DNA of 64,000 nucleotides from Maratus speciosus (taxonomy: Eukaryota > Arthropoda > Arachnida > Araneae > Salticidae). The notes beneath the pieces are model-generated. The model was not told the origin of the DNA and ran no database searches. It saw only the letters and a list, made by a program, of their open reading frames with translations. Made by a program: the position numbers and the translations under genes. Within the stretch, counting starts at the first letter, position 1; every line of letters begins with the position of its first letter. The DNA is taken from positions 62,001 to 126,000 of the forward strand of contig CAWVRF010001068.1 in assembly GCA_963932465.1 (NCBI GenBank), in the 5' to 3' direction. This document shows positions 23,764 through 34,700 of this stretch, one piece after another.

Positions 23764-26239
23764 GGGTCAGGTGGGGTAAAGTGGTCATGCGGGGTAAAGT
23801 GGACATAATTCATAAAAAGGGCTAAAATCCTGACTAATATAGATATTTGTATAATTTTCTTTTAATTTTAGATTTAATAGGTATTAATCAAATTTTCTCA
23901 CTCAAAAAAACATTTGTAGTAACATGTTTGAGGCACTGAGCACTCATTTTGTCTGTCTTTGTTACAACTTGTTCTTTTAACTCTTTAACTAACTTTTCTG
24001 TTGCATTTTGTTTGTTCCAAATTTTGTCAAATTGGCAGTTGAGAAAGCTTTACACATATCTCCAGAACATATTTTCATTTATAGCTAAGTTATATTTATT
24101 ACAGATTTTATTTCATAATATTTTAAGTTACACGGGGTAAAGTGGTCATACGGTTAGGCTTAACTTATAGATATTTGATCTGAGTTAAATTATTCATTAT
24201 ATACAATTCCGGTTTATTAAATACTAGTAATTATTAAAAACTAACTGCAAAAAAATAATATTTAATGATAGTTTATAATATGGGTGTTAAAAAAGGTTAG
24301 GTTTAGTTTAATTTTTAATAGGTTCAGAATAGTGTTATTTACTGATAGATATTTTGGAGAACTTTTAAAAGTAACTATTTTTTGTACTTTCAACATGTCT
24401 AGAACATATGTAAGGAAGAATCATGATAATTACTCCATGCTAGTTTTCAATTAACATTACTAGCTATGAAAAGCGGCAGTCAGTATAGGCTACTGCAGCA
24501 TAAAATTTCAGGAAAATAATCATAGATGTCATTCGAAGAAGAATTTTGTATTGTTGAAAGCATGAATTTTCTTGCACAATATGGATGTCCATTTGATAGT
24601 TCTGATATATCAAACTTAATTTACACATATTTTAATTACTTAAATAATAGAGAAAGCCCTTTTGGAAGAAAACCACCAGGATCTAATTATCTCAAAAACT
24701 CTGAAAATGTTGTGCAAATGAATTAACTAAACGTAAACCTGTACAGCAACTAATTTAACAACCAACACAGTAACTACTTTTTCGAATACCTATACTTGTA
24801 TTATATAAGAAAATGGTCCACAAGAAAGTTCTGAAAGAATTTTTAATGTTGATGAGGGTGGAATGGATATGGATAGCCAAAATAGTCCACTTTAAATTTT
24901 TTTTATGCAGTACATTATGTAAAATTTAGCAACCAAAGGAAAGATAATGTTTAGTTTCTTTTTGTTATATCAGCTAGTGGTTATTACATTCTTCCATTCG
25001 CAGTTTATGAGTGAACTCGTATATATGAATCATGGACAAAGGGTGGTACGGCAAGAGCATTGTATGAATCACAGAATATGGATGGATGCAGAATTCTGTA
25101 CTTGAATCTTGGATGGATTATTTTATTAAGTAGTACCCTGAAAGCTTACAAAAGCTTTCCCTTTTATTTATGATTGTGATGGACATAAATGAATTATGAC
25201 ACTGCGAAAAAAAGCTATCGACAATCACATTATAATACTCTGCCTGCTACCTCATACTAGCCATACTCTACAACCATTAGATCTAGGTGTATTTTCTCGA
25301 TTAAAAAAAGCCTGTAAAGGAATTTTAAAGAAACAGTATCAATAAAGCTGACTGCAAAATATGTAGAAAAATTAAAATATGCTATATTGACAACATTATC
25401 TGTACCCATTTCAGATGGGAATAGAATTGTTAGATATAATTTTAAAGGAAATGTGTCCAGGCCATGATCGGGGAAGTATTGACAAAAAAAAAAAAACAGT
25501 GCATTACAAATTCAAAAAGAACAATAAAAAGGAGATACTTAAGTTGCATAAATTTCAAAGAAGAAACAAAACAAAACAAAAATATCCCTAGTCAACATCG
25601 TCTTTTGAATTCATTTACAATCGCCAAAGACAAGATATCTCAAACCATATCTATAGGATCTTAAGTGTTGGTAAGATATGAAATGAAGAAATCAATAAAG
25701 CAATTTATTGGGAAAAAAACCTGATTAAAATTGAGAGTTATTTTTCTTAAAGTATATTTAAAAAAAATCCAAATTTGCAATCATTATACTTTTCCAGAAT
25801 CAGATGTGATTAAAATCCTTGAAGAACCAAATTTTAACAACAAACAATTTTAACATGACAAATTTACACTTTAATAAAATAAAATGACAGATAACACTTA
25901 TTATAAATGTTGTTTAAAATGTTTGTAAATAAGAAAATATAACTTTTTATTCATTAGTTTATTTTTTATTACACTTTTTCAATGTGGCCACTTTACCCCA
26001 TGCAATACTCACTTTACCCCACCCCCTGGTGTTAAATGGTCATAAAAGCATGCCTGAAAAAATATGTTATAAAAAGGTGTTATTTTCCAAAAATATTTCT
26101 AAGATGGATATGGAGGTACTCTAGAGTAATGTAATGTAAAATAACACCCAAACTTTTAGGAAACATTACAGAAATTCTGATGTTTATATCCTCTGATGTT
26201 TATAGCCTGTCTTTATGACCACTTTCCCTCACCTGACCC
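23764..26239 (+). mobile_element. Pogo/Tigger-type transposon, decayed (2476 bp)
   Basis: TA flanks both sides (23762-23763 and 26240-26241). The left end GGGTCAGGTGGGGTAAAGTG and the reverse of the right end, GGGTCAGGTGAGGGAAAGTG, form inverted repeats that continue into GTCAT. GGGGTAAAGTGG-type words recur inside both ends, as expected of transposase-binding sites. The interior encodes broken pogo transposase pieces. The element lies inside the piggyBac-like element at 23428-26938 and is therefore younger. Confidence 0.85.
24526..25345 (+). pseudogene. Pogo-type (Tigger/jerky-like) transposase relic
   Basis: Three separated pieces in different frames follow the order of a pogo transposase. 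From 24526 a piece with AQYGCPFDSSDISNLI and GRKPPGSNYLK resembles the second CENP-B-type helix-turn-helix and the LPGxxW motif. From 24809 a piece reads SERIFNVDEGGMD, matching the first catalytic Asp block (IxNxDExG). From 25169 a piece reads YDCDGHK, then after one stop AIDNHIIILCLLPHTSHTLQ and PLDLGVFSRLKKA, matching the DGHxxH to HxLQPLD catalytic end. Stops and frame changes make it inactive. Assignment to the DDE_1 family is from recall of these motifs and was not tested by search. Confidence 0.8.
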
Positions 26240-26414
26240 TACTTACAAATCGGTATGTGCCACATATGTCACGCCATGCATTGACAGGTTTTATTTTTCC
26301 ATAGTGGTTGAAATGTGCTTTCGTTTATTCACCATCATAAATGTAATCATCCGTGTGATAATCGAAAAGTGAATATCCCGAACGTTTTATTTCAGATATG
26401 GACGCTGTCTAGCA

Positions 26415-26676
26415 ATGGATTCCTCGTTATTCTATGGTTCTTCCTCCAATGCTATCAGGGATCTTCCAACAGGACACAACAGTGAATTGTCAGACCTCTC
26501 TTATGATTGATTATATGGCAATGGACGATACAAAATACTTTGAAGTTTTTGCAACAGATTCAGGAGATGAAGGACCAATATCACGTCGCAAAGAACGAAT
26601 TATTATACCGAACTCGGATAACTCAATATACTCTGATGCCGAGGATGTTCCATTATCGCTTTTGCGTAAGACGTAG
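26415..26676 (+). pseudogene. Possible piggyBac transposase N-terminal remnant
   Basis: An ATG at 26415 opens a frame (MDSSLFYGSSSNAIRDLPTG) to a stop at 26508-26510. A second frame continues with FATDSGDEGPISRRKERI and SDAEDVPLSLLRKT to 26676. Acidic, serine-rich N-termini with an EDxPL-like word are common in piggyBac transposases, and the piece lies between piggyBac-type termini. No catalytic DDD region follows before the right end at 26938. The assignment is inferred mostly from position. Confidence 0.45.
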
Positions 26677-27640
26677 AAAGAAGAGACAACTTGTGCATCA
26701 ATGAATCTGAAGAATGTAGTATGGGAGAACTAGATGTCTGGAAAATTTTCTGATGATACAAAATTTGGAATAGTTGCTAATGCATGATGTGACATATATT
26801 GCACGAACTGTGACATATATGACACTTGAAGGTGGATTTGAAAATTTCGATTTTTGAGTGAGTTTTGATCATGTTAGATTATTATTAAGCAAACTTTCAA
26901 ATTTTTTGGCATGCAGGAAAAAATCATGCAGGAAAGGGTTAAATAGATAAGGGATTAAAAACATTTAGAATGCCTGGATCATTTAAGTTTCTCCATGTTC
27001 TAACATGTAAAAGAGTAAAAATTTATTTTTCTATGACCAAAACATACTGAGTTATTGTACTTGAAATTTAATTAATATTCAGTTTTAGTCAACAATAATG
27101 GAGAAACATGTTTTTAGTATTACATTAATAAATTGCAGTTACAAATTATTACATTTGATTAAAAATGTATAAATAATATTTTCATCTTCCTATGGGGTTT
27201 GCTATGGATATGCATTGTTGGATATGACAGCAATAAAGTTGGCGATTAAATTCCATTTTTTTACAAATCATGTTGTTAAAAGTATTTATTTTGATAGAGC
27301 TTTTCTTATCGTTTATCAAAAAATAATTTCTAAACTGTCAGATTTAGAGGTATAGTTCCAATTTCAAAAATATTTCAAATTTTGTTATGCATCATTTAAG
27401 AATCAATTTACGTTAAAATAGCTGCTTTTTAAATAGTTATAAAATTTTTTTTAATTATAATGTCTGGGTCCTATAAGTTTTATTTCGAAAAAGCTTGTCC
27501 ATATTCTAAGGAGAAATCTATGAAAATTTATTCTTCTATGGCTAAAGTTACTGAGTTATGACACTTAGAATTATGAATTTTCAATGTTTTAGTCACAATA
27601 AATTGAAAAACGTGTTTTTAGTGGCAGAAAAGCTGAAAAT

Positions 27641-28600
27641 GCATGAAATTCAAAGTACCATAACTACGTAAGTTTTTGTTCTGCAAAAAATAAGTTTTCA
27701 ACCATAAACTGATTTAAATTGTGTGGATTGATCTCAACAGAAAACAGCATCTATGATTATGCTCCAAAATTATTTCAAACATTTTGATTAAAGGCCTTCG
27801 AATTAAAACATCAGTAAAGAGCATACACAACGATTAGGTATATGTTACAAAAATAACAGGTTGTTGGAACCTGTTATCTGTTTAAGTGTGGAACGATGCA
27901 GCCTGTTAATTGTGTTAACCCCATTTCCCATCTTGAAATTAAGGAACTTAATAGATTACTACAGGTTTCCCAATCATGAAAAAATCTTACAGGGTTATAA
28001 ATGTACATTGTGCAAAAAAGAAATAATAATAAAAAGTACTGCCATAATAATTAAATTAGGATATATTCCTTTTCTTGGATTCCTCGTGAGAAAAGCATAA
28101 TTAAAAAACACTTTTTAGCAACCTTTATTTGTACTTTGAAACTTTTTCAGACTGTTAATACCATTTAAAATAACAATCAGTGTATCAAACACACGAGCAC
28201 ACTTAAATATGTTTTTTTATCAATATTATGGGGAATTCGGAGGACATACTTCCCCACTTAAAAAGTATTTTCAGCATCAACAAAAAACTTTATTGTAAAA
28301 AATCATGTTTAACAAGTTTTTAACTTAAATATTCTCAAGCATCAAAAAATCTTATAGGCTTATAACTGTACATTGTGTAAAAAATAAATAGGAATTTGTA
28401 ATATTTTTCAGATAATGCAAAGCATGCTCAAAATAAAAATGTTTTTGCCAGAGCTGGTGATGAAGCTCCTGATCTGCTGATTTTCTGGTTTTTAAATATC
28501 CAAAATTATTGTTGGTCACTGTAATATTTAGAAATAAATCCTTTTTAATACTAGAATATACCAAGGCTCCTACGAAAAAAAATTATCAAAATTAATTATT
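27641..28600. other. No gene seen; AT-rich DNA downstream of the zinc-finger array
   Basis: This is the 3' side of the minus-strand zinc-finger array. TTATAGGCTTATAACTGTACATTGTG (split 28350-28375) resembles TTACAGGGTTATAAATGTAC (27987 on), a diverged local repeat. No convincing coding frame. Confidence 0.4.
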
Positions 28601-28656
28601 TTCAATTAACAAATTTTCGGAGAACTAGAATGCCTTTTGAAATTTTTTTGTATATC

Positions 28657-28743
28657 TCACACCAAAGTTTTCTCACCAGTATGAGTGAAAAGATGCTTCC
28701 TTAAAACAATCTTTTGAGGGTATTTCCCGTAGCATATTTCACA
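28657..28743 (-). pseudogene. Out-of-frame zinc finger 15 of the array
   Basis: In the third minus-strand frame, 28 codons read CEICYGKYPQKIVLRKHLFT then HTGEKTLV and stop. This is a complete C2H2 unit (C-x2-C-x12-H-x3-H) with a TGEK linker. Its first Cys codon starts 82 bases after that of finger 14 instead of the regular 84, so two bases of the GT-rich linker are missing and the finger is out of frame with those before it. A degenerate finger 16 starts another 82 bases on and has lost its second Cys. Confidence 0.75.
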
Positions 28744-28924
28744 CAAAAGGTTTCTCCCCAGTATGAATTAAAAGATGTTTGCTTAAAGCATACTTCTGAG
28801 AGAATTTCTTGTTGCACATCTCACACACAAAATGTTTCCCACCAGTATGAATTAACAGATGTCTCCTTAAATTACTCTTATGAGATAATTTCTTGTTGCA
28901 TATCTCACACAAAAGTTCTCTCAC
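28739..28924 (-). pseudogene. Zinc fingers 13-14, shifted one frame from the main array
   Basis: The frame reads MRELLCEICNKKLSHKSNLR and continues through two complete C2H2 fingers to a TGEKPFV linker and stop. The first Cys codon of finger 13 lies 82 bases after that of finger 12, where all earlier units are 84 bases apart. The junction has TTTTGTGTGAGATATGC where intact junctions have TTTTGTGTGTGAGATATGC, so one GT pair is missing. The ATG here is fortuitous: without the loss this would simply continue the main reading frame. It may be a real frameshift (pseudogenised 3' end) or an assembly error. Confidence 0.8.
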
Positions 28925-29990
28925 CCTTATGAATTAACATGTGGCTGTTTAAATGACTATTTCGAGAGAATTTCTTGTTGCATATCTCACAAGCAAAAGG
29001 ATTATCACAAGTATGAATTAACAAATGTCTGCTTAAATCACCCTTTCGAGAGAATTTTTTGTTGCATATCTCACACAAAAAAGGTTTTTCATCAGTATGA
29101 ATTAAAAGATGACCGTTTAAATAACAATTCTGAGAGAATTTCTTATTGCATATATCACAAGCAAAAGATTTCTCACCAGTATGAATTAACAAGTGTTTGC
29201 TCAAAGTAATCTTTTGAGAAAATTTCTTGTTGCACATGTCACACACATAATGTTTCTCACCAGTATGAATTAACATATGTCGCCCTAAATTAGCTTTATG
29301 AGAGAATTTTTTATAGCATATCTCACACACAAAAGGTTTCTCACCATTATGAATTAACAGGTGATTGTTTAGACCACTATTTCTAGAGAATTTCTTGTTG
29401 CAGATCTCACACACAAATGGTTTCTCACCAGTATGAGTTAACAGATGTTTTCTTAAATAACTCTTTCTAGAAAATTTATTGTTGCATATCTCACACAAAA
29501 AAGGTTTTTCATCGGTATGAATTAATAGATGACTGTTTAAATAACTCTCATGAGAGAATTTCATGTTGCATATCTCACAAGCGAAAGGTTTTTCACCGGT
29601 ATGAATTAACAAATGCTTGCTCAAAGCAATCTTTTGTGAAAATTTCTTATTACATATATTACACACAAAAAGTTTCTCTCCAGTATGAATTAATAGATGC
29701 CTTCTTAAATGACTCATTCGAGATAATCTCTGGTTGCATATCTCACACTCAAAAGGTTTTCCGCCAGTATGAATTAACAGATGTCTCTTTAAATTACTCT
29801 TATGAGAGAATTTCTTGTTGCATATCTCACACACAAAAGCTTTCTCACCAGTGTGATTTAAAAGATGCCTGCTTAAATGACTCTCCTGAGAAAATCCTTT
29901 GCTGCATACCTCACAAACAAACGATTTTCCTAGCTGTGAGTCAGAAGCTACTTTTCCAAAATTGCCTTGTACAGAAATGTTTTGCTGCAT
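28905..29990 (-). CDS. C2H2 zinc-finger protein, twelve tandem fingers
   Basis: The 361-residue frame encodes twelve consecutive C2H2 fingers after about 24 leading residues. Each unit is 28 residues (C-x2-C-x12-H-x3-H) with linkers close to HTGEKPF; examples are CEICNKKFSHKSNLKRHLLI and CEICNKKFSRNSHLNSHMLI. Linker 11 is unusual (HTCDNPFA). Such arrays bind DNA in the nucleus and usually act in transcriptional control; targets cannot be read from sequence here. The ATG at 29990 immediately follows an in-frame stop and sits inside a partial upstream finger read in another frame, so it may not be the true start. A plausible 3' splice acceptor (TTCTATTTATTACAG) lies upstream at about 30055. The frame ends where a GT pair is missing after finger 12. 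No KRAB, ZAD or BTB domain is visible in the window. A functional gene with an atypical end, a pseudogene or an assembly error are all possible. Confidence 0.8.
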   Translation of the reverse strand: MQQNISVQGNFGKVASDSQLGKSFVCEVCSKGFSQESHLSRHLLNHTGEKAFVCEICNKKFSHKSNLKRHLLIHTGGKPFECEICNQRLSRMSHLRRHLLIHTGEKLFVCNICNKKFSQKIALSKHLLIHTGEKPFACEICNMKFSHESYLNSHLLIHTDEKPFLCEICNNKFSRKSYLRKHLLTHTGEKPFVCEICNKKFSRNSGLNNHLLIHNGEKPFVCEICYKKFSHKANLGRHMLIHTGEKHYVCDMCNKKFSQKITLSKHLLIHTGEKSFACDICNKKFSQNCYLNGHLLIHTDEKPFLCEICNKKFSRKGDLSRHLLIHTCDNPFACEICNKKFSRNSHLNSHMLIHKGERTFV

Positions 29991-30054
29991 ATTTCACACT
30001 TTAAAGACAGTTTTAAGTTATATGATGTGCATCTACATTTATGGCTTTTTTCAT
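29991..30054 (-). pseudogene. Upstream partial finger and candidate exon start
   Basis: In a different minus-strand frame from the main array, the sequence after a possible acceptor at 30055 reads DEKSHKCRCTSYNLKLSLK, then CEICSKTFLYKAILEK and a stop near 29950. This looks like the 5' end of a zinc-finger exon with one degenerate finger. Its Cys codon is 83 bases from that of finger 1 rather than 84, so a single-base loss would join it to the main frame. The splice site is inferred from its pyrimidine-rich tract and AG. Confidence 0.5.
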
Positions 30055-30055
30055 C

Positions 30056-31640
30056 TGTAATAAATAGAAGTACATTAATCTATCATTTTTTAAGATTCCT
30101 GAAAAAGAAATTTGAGAGAAAATAAACTTTTCATGAAAAGTAAATTAACACAGAAAACTGAACTGAAATAAAATTTCTATCATAGTATTAAAACTTACAG
30201 TAGACTCCCAATTATCCGATGCTCGTCGAACCAATGGTATGTCATTTTATAAATGTTAAACTATAATAAAAATTAGCATAACTAGAAGAAATAGCTACCA
30301 TCATAAAATAAATAACCTAACATAATGAAATTATTATAAATAGAAACGGTCAAGTGCGAGTATTACTCCCGCTCAGAGAGTTCCATGCAATAAATATATG
30401 AATCCTTAACTGTATTATTAAAACATCGTTGCTAAAAAGAATAATAAGGCTTTGTAAAAAAGTATACAACGTAGGGTTGGGTATAGTTGTATATACTAGA
30501 AAAGTATGAATGGGAATACAATGAAAGTTCAAAGAGATATGAATCCTGAATAGTATAAAATATTTCTATTTATTCTTTTTTAAATCTTATTCTAATCTGT
30601 TTATGGTGAACTTAATTCGGTACTGTCAATAAAAGTAGTGTATATTTAAATTTCATTTGGCATTTCATAAAACTAAATTCAGCGTAGTAATTATGTTTTA
30701 TTTTTACAATGTATCTAAAACAAAACACTTGTTTAAAATTTAAATTTAGCATTGTGCTAAGCACGCTTCGAAAGGAGGTCGCAATGGTGCAACGCCGCCT
30801 TAGTCCGTGCCACGTTTTTCCAAATAGGTTTTTAATTAACTATTAAAGACACAGGAATCGTACTCAGAAATACACTCAATGAAAACTAGTCGCGAATCCC
30901 ATAGCATTTATGAGATGAATTCAAATTCGAATAGTCTGTTTTTAACAATTTTATGTTTATTGCATTTATAGTCCTACTGGGCATTGCATTACACAAATAT
31001 ATCATTAAAAGTTGTTATCTAGGCTTTAAAAGCCCATGGTACATAGAGCATGCTGCCCCTGTAATTATGTAAATCCAAACCGTCCGTGTCTTTAAGGGTT
31101 AATATCTCGACTAATTATCGATGATTTTTTTCGAAAATCAGTATCAACAATTTTTTTATACTTCTGTTACGATATGTACCTCCAGCGCTTCTCAACATCT
31201 TTGATGAATGCCCGCAAATCGAAATTTGTGTGTAACGGAAAAACGCGCTTTTCTAAAAAACTATGTGACCTAGGATAATCACTATAGTTTTTCCACAAGG
31301 TTTAAATTAACAGCTACCACCTCTAATTTTTTCATAATTTCAGTTTCAGTAGATTCGAAAATAGAGGGGGAGGGGAACATATTTTTGCACTACATTTTCG
31401 ACGACATCTCTCAAAACAGAAATTCTAAGTTTAAAAGAAATGTACTTTGAGTTCAGCGTCACACGATACTCAGATCTCACACGATACAAAAAGAAAAGAT
31501 CTTTTATCTAGTAACTTTATTAGCCCTCTACATTTTCCCTAAATATATTTGTGAATGTTAAAAATCTGTAAGTAAGAGGTCAATAGTCTTTATCACCTCC
31601 CCAAATTTGAATTTTTCACGTTCTATAGTTTACGAGTAAA
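30056..31640. other. No gene seen; upstream side of the zinc-finger array
   Basis: TACAGTAGACTCCCAATTAT at 30196 resembles a pogo/Tigger-type end next to TA, with no partner found. The rest is AT-rich, with no promoter or upstream exon that I can support. Confidence 0.4.
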
Positions 31641-31711
31641 ATGCCTATGATAGATACAGACAGAAAGAAGCGTTCCGTTTTTACTTTTTAAGTACAGAAC
31701 CCTAAAAAACT
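31641..31711 (+). repeat. Transposon-like tail with short hairpin
   Basis: GACAGAAAGAAGCG is followed by GTTCCGT, a T-rich loop and ACAGAAC, then CCTAAAAA. The two arms form a 7-bp stem with one mismatch. Similar gttccgt...acggaaccctaaaaa tails terminate repeats in other arthropods (from general recall). The start of the element was not identified. Confidence 0.4.
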
Positions 31712-31720
31712 ATAAATAAA

Positions 31721-34700
31721 CTAGCTGACCCGTCCAGCGTTGCTCAGGCCTGTCAATGTTTCCAAACGAATACAGTTAAGCGCCGATTTAAAGTTTATCA
31801 ACTTACCATAAGCAGTATTTTGAAATATTAATGGAGAAATCTGTATTTTTCTGGTTTTAATATTTCATAGAATAGTTCCGCTCCAATGAATATATCTATT
31901 TTAGCGGATTTTTCAAAATTAGGATCGGCTAAATCTGTGTTTTCCAGAATTTTTAAGTTACTTTCATTTATTCACTATTTTAGGAATAATTAAGAATTGT
32001 ATTGTTGTACTAAAAAACTTGTTTTTATTGGAAATAGTAGTTTTAACTTTGAATTTATTTCTGAAACATTTCCATTAATCCCCGAAATTAAAACTTTCGT
32101 TTAATTTTTCTTTAATGATAAAGATTGGGCGATTCTATTGCTCCTCAAATTTATTTCACTTCCGCTATCGTGGATCGCCCGTGTTGGCATACTAAAAGCA
32201 TTCGCATTTTCAACAAATAATACAAGTTGCTAATAATACTCTGTTTTCATTTTTATTAGCTAAGCAAACCCCATTGCATTATGATTGCGAAATCTCTGTA
32301 TCCTCTTCTTTAAATTTATCCTTATTTTCATTAGGCGAAGCAACAATTTCTTTATTTATCTGCTGACAACTGGAATTTTCAACCCGTCCGAATGGTGCCA
32401 ATGAAGCGCTTCTATGTTAATAAAATATGATGCTTTCGGTCGCATCTTTCACAGACTGCAGATGATCTACTTTGCACAATTTTGTGAAATGAACTCAGAC
32501 AGTTTAGGCATAGATTATTTCTCTTTGCAGCTAAATATCTATTATATTAATTTAATTTTAAGAATTTATCACATTTGATTATAGAATGGTTTTGAGAACA
32601 AATTACACAATTATTGTTTGCATTATAAGAATTATTCTTAACAAACAATTTTTTTTACTCTTTGATTGTTATCATATATGACAGACTTAGATTTAACACA
32701 ACCATTATTCGACAAATTTTCCAAAACTAAACATCGCTTTTGTAAAAACTCAATGAACTCTTGCTAATTTGATAATTCAGTCGAAGTGAACGAGAGGTCA
32801 AACAGCTTTTTTGTTTCTTTATCTAGTTTTTTGAGAATTATATTTATTAACATAATTTCAGAAAAATTGATTAAGTTCTAAACATATTGATTTAAGAGCA
32901 CAGATGTGTTTTTGACATCTGTCAACCATCATTCTTAGGTTTTTAGCAGAGTCTTGCGAGGTCATTTCCATGAACAATATTTCGTTAAAATGAGTGTTCA
33001 CAATAAAACGTTTATTTTCAAAACGAGTTTCCAATGCTTGAAAAAGCAATTCATATGTGTCATCAGCTGTGACTACATCTAAAGCACTATGGCTAAGAGT
33101 TGATTTTAAATAATACAGTTCTTGCGTACATTTAATTTATCATTAGAATCAATTAATGTTTTAAATTGATCTTTAAACATGTACCAATCCTGATAATTTA
33201 ATATTTATTAAATGCCATTTATTTTAATATAAATACATGTATGTAAATGTTTTAACTTCAAAATACTTTAAATGATAGTTTTACGTCTTTCAACGCACTT
33301 ATGGTTAAAGTTTTATTTTAAATAGGAAAAATTCAATAGTTCAATTACATTCCTATTAATTATTTTTCCCCGATATGCTATTTCTTTCAGGCAACAATTA
33401 AAGTGTCGTCACTAAAAAAATAACGTTACTCTACATAAGCCAGCCGTAAAACGAAGCAGATGTATTATTGCAGAATTAAATACTAATATTCTCTACGGCA
33501 ATTTTTTAAACTTCTAAGCATTGCACATTTTCGATTTTACAGCTTCGGATAGCGAAATAAAAATATTTTTAATTGCAATTTGTTTTAAAAATACATCTGA
33601 GTATATTTTTGTTATATTAATATTTTTGTAGTTTTTATTGGCATTTCTGTAATGGTGGCAACTGAAGTGCTTCATTTCTGTAGAAAGTAAAGGGAAATAG
33701 TGAATTACTATACCTTTCTGCTGCCATTTTCTTATAATAACTAAAAAATTTTTTATTAAAATGCATGCTATTTTGAAAAAGTATAAATAAATGATTTCTG
33801 ATTAAACATGAAGCTATTATAAACTATATTTATTTTTAAGTATCCATATTAATGTTACAAACAAATGAAGGCATATAAATCATTAGATAGCCGATTTTTT
33901 TTTGTCGAGTTTACGACATTGCTTTTTGCTGCGTTAGTGTCGTCCTATGCATACTTTTCTATAGATATCCTTTAAGAATGGATCGTAAATGTGGAATTTT
34001 TCAGCGGATGCAAATAACGTCATTTTAATTAAAATAAAAGCGTATATTGTAAGTCATAAAACTGAAATATATTCTGCAGAAGTGCACCATTTTCACTCCA
34101 GCGGCTTTGAAATTCTCCACAGGTGGAAATGCTTCACATTTGAAAATAACGCAATTGAAATCACATACTGATAAAACGCAAAGTTTTACAAAAATTTAGA
34201 GTGTCTTTATAGAAGAGCAGTGATCTTTAGGTTAAAATAATTTTTGTTTAAGATTAAGTCTAACCAATATAAGATTCATTTTTTAATTGTAACTAATTTT
34301 GTAGGTTTATTATAAATTAATGAAACAGTTCCTTCTTAAACATTTTCTTTCTTCGAAATTCAACCTCGTAATAATAATAATAATAATTTTTATTCTCATC
34401 GGGATCGAAACTATCCTGGTTCCGGCTTGTTTTTTTTTCTTTTTGTCCAATTTTGTATGGAATATTAAACGAAAAAACTACTGAATTTTTTTTTTTTGTC
34501 TTTGTATGTACAAATGGGTTAAAGCGCGATAATCATGCCGTACGTTTTTGACGTACTTTAACAAATGTAACTTAAACCTTTTATGGCATGAACTATTGCT
34601 TAAAAATGCATAGCATCATTCATCCTTTCAGCGAATACTTGGCATGTGACTCGATTACGGAATATTAAGATACAATAACGCTTTACCTGACGTTTGTGAA

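Larger units (their letters stand above)
23428..26938 (+). mobile_element. piggyBac-like element, internally deleted, hosting a pogo element
   Basis: The left end reads CCCCTTTCCGCATG. The reverse complement of the right end reads CCCTTTCCTGCATG. TTAA follows the right end (26939-26942). The left flank has CTAG (23424-23427), two transitions from TTAA. The unoccupied duplicate at about 27421-27440 reads GCTGCTTTTTAAATAG, which matches the left flank up to this point and TTAAATAG on the right, confirming insertion at TTAA. Without the pogo insertion the element is about 1.03 kb, too short for a complete transposase, and contains TGACATATATGACA-like subterminal words. Confidence 0.7.
23140..27640 (+). 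repeat. Tandem duplication (unit about 0.5 kb) split by transposons
   Basis: Sequence 23140-23423 matches 27150-27425; shared words include ACAAATCATGTT, CAAAAATATTTC and TTTACGTTAAAATAGCTGC. Sequence 26939-27149 matches 27426-27640 (GCCTGGATC against GTCTGGGTC; GTTTTAGTCAACAATAA against GTTTTAGTCACAATAAA). Removing 23428-26938 restores two adjacent copies about 0.5 kb apart. The second copy is therefore the unoccupied version of the transposon target in the first. Confidence 0.7.

Noticed and set aside
28714..30004. Plus-strand open frames opposite the zinc-finger array
   Set aside because: Their repeated peptides are antisense images of the 84-bp finger units.
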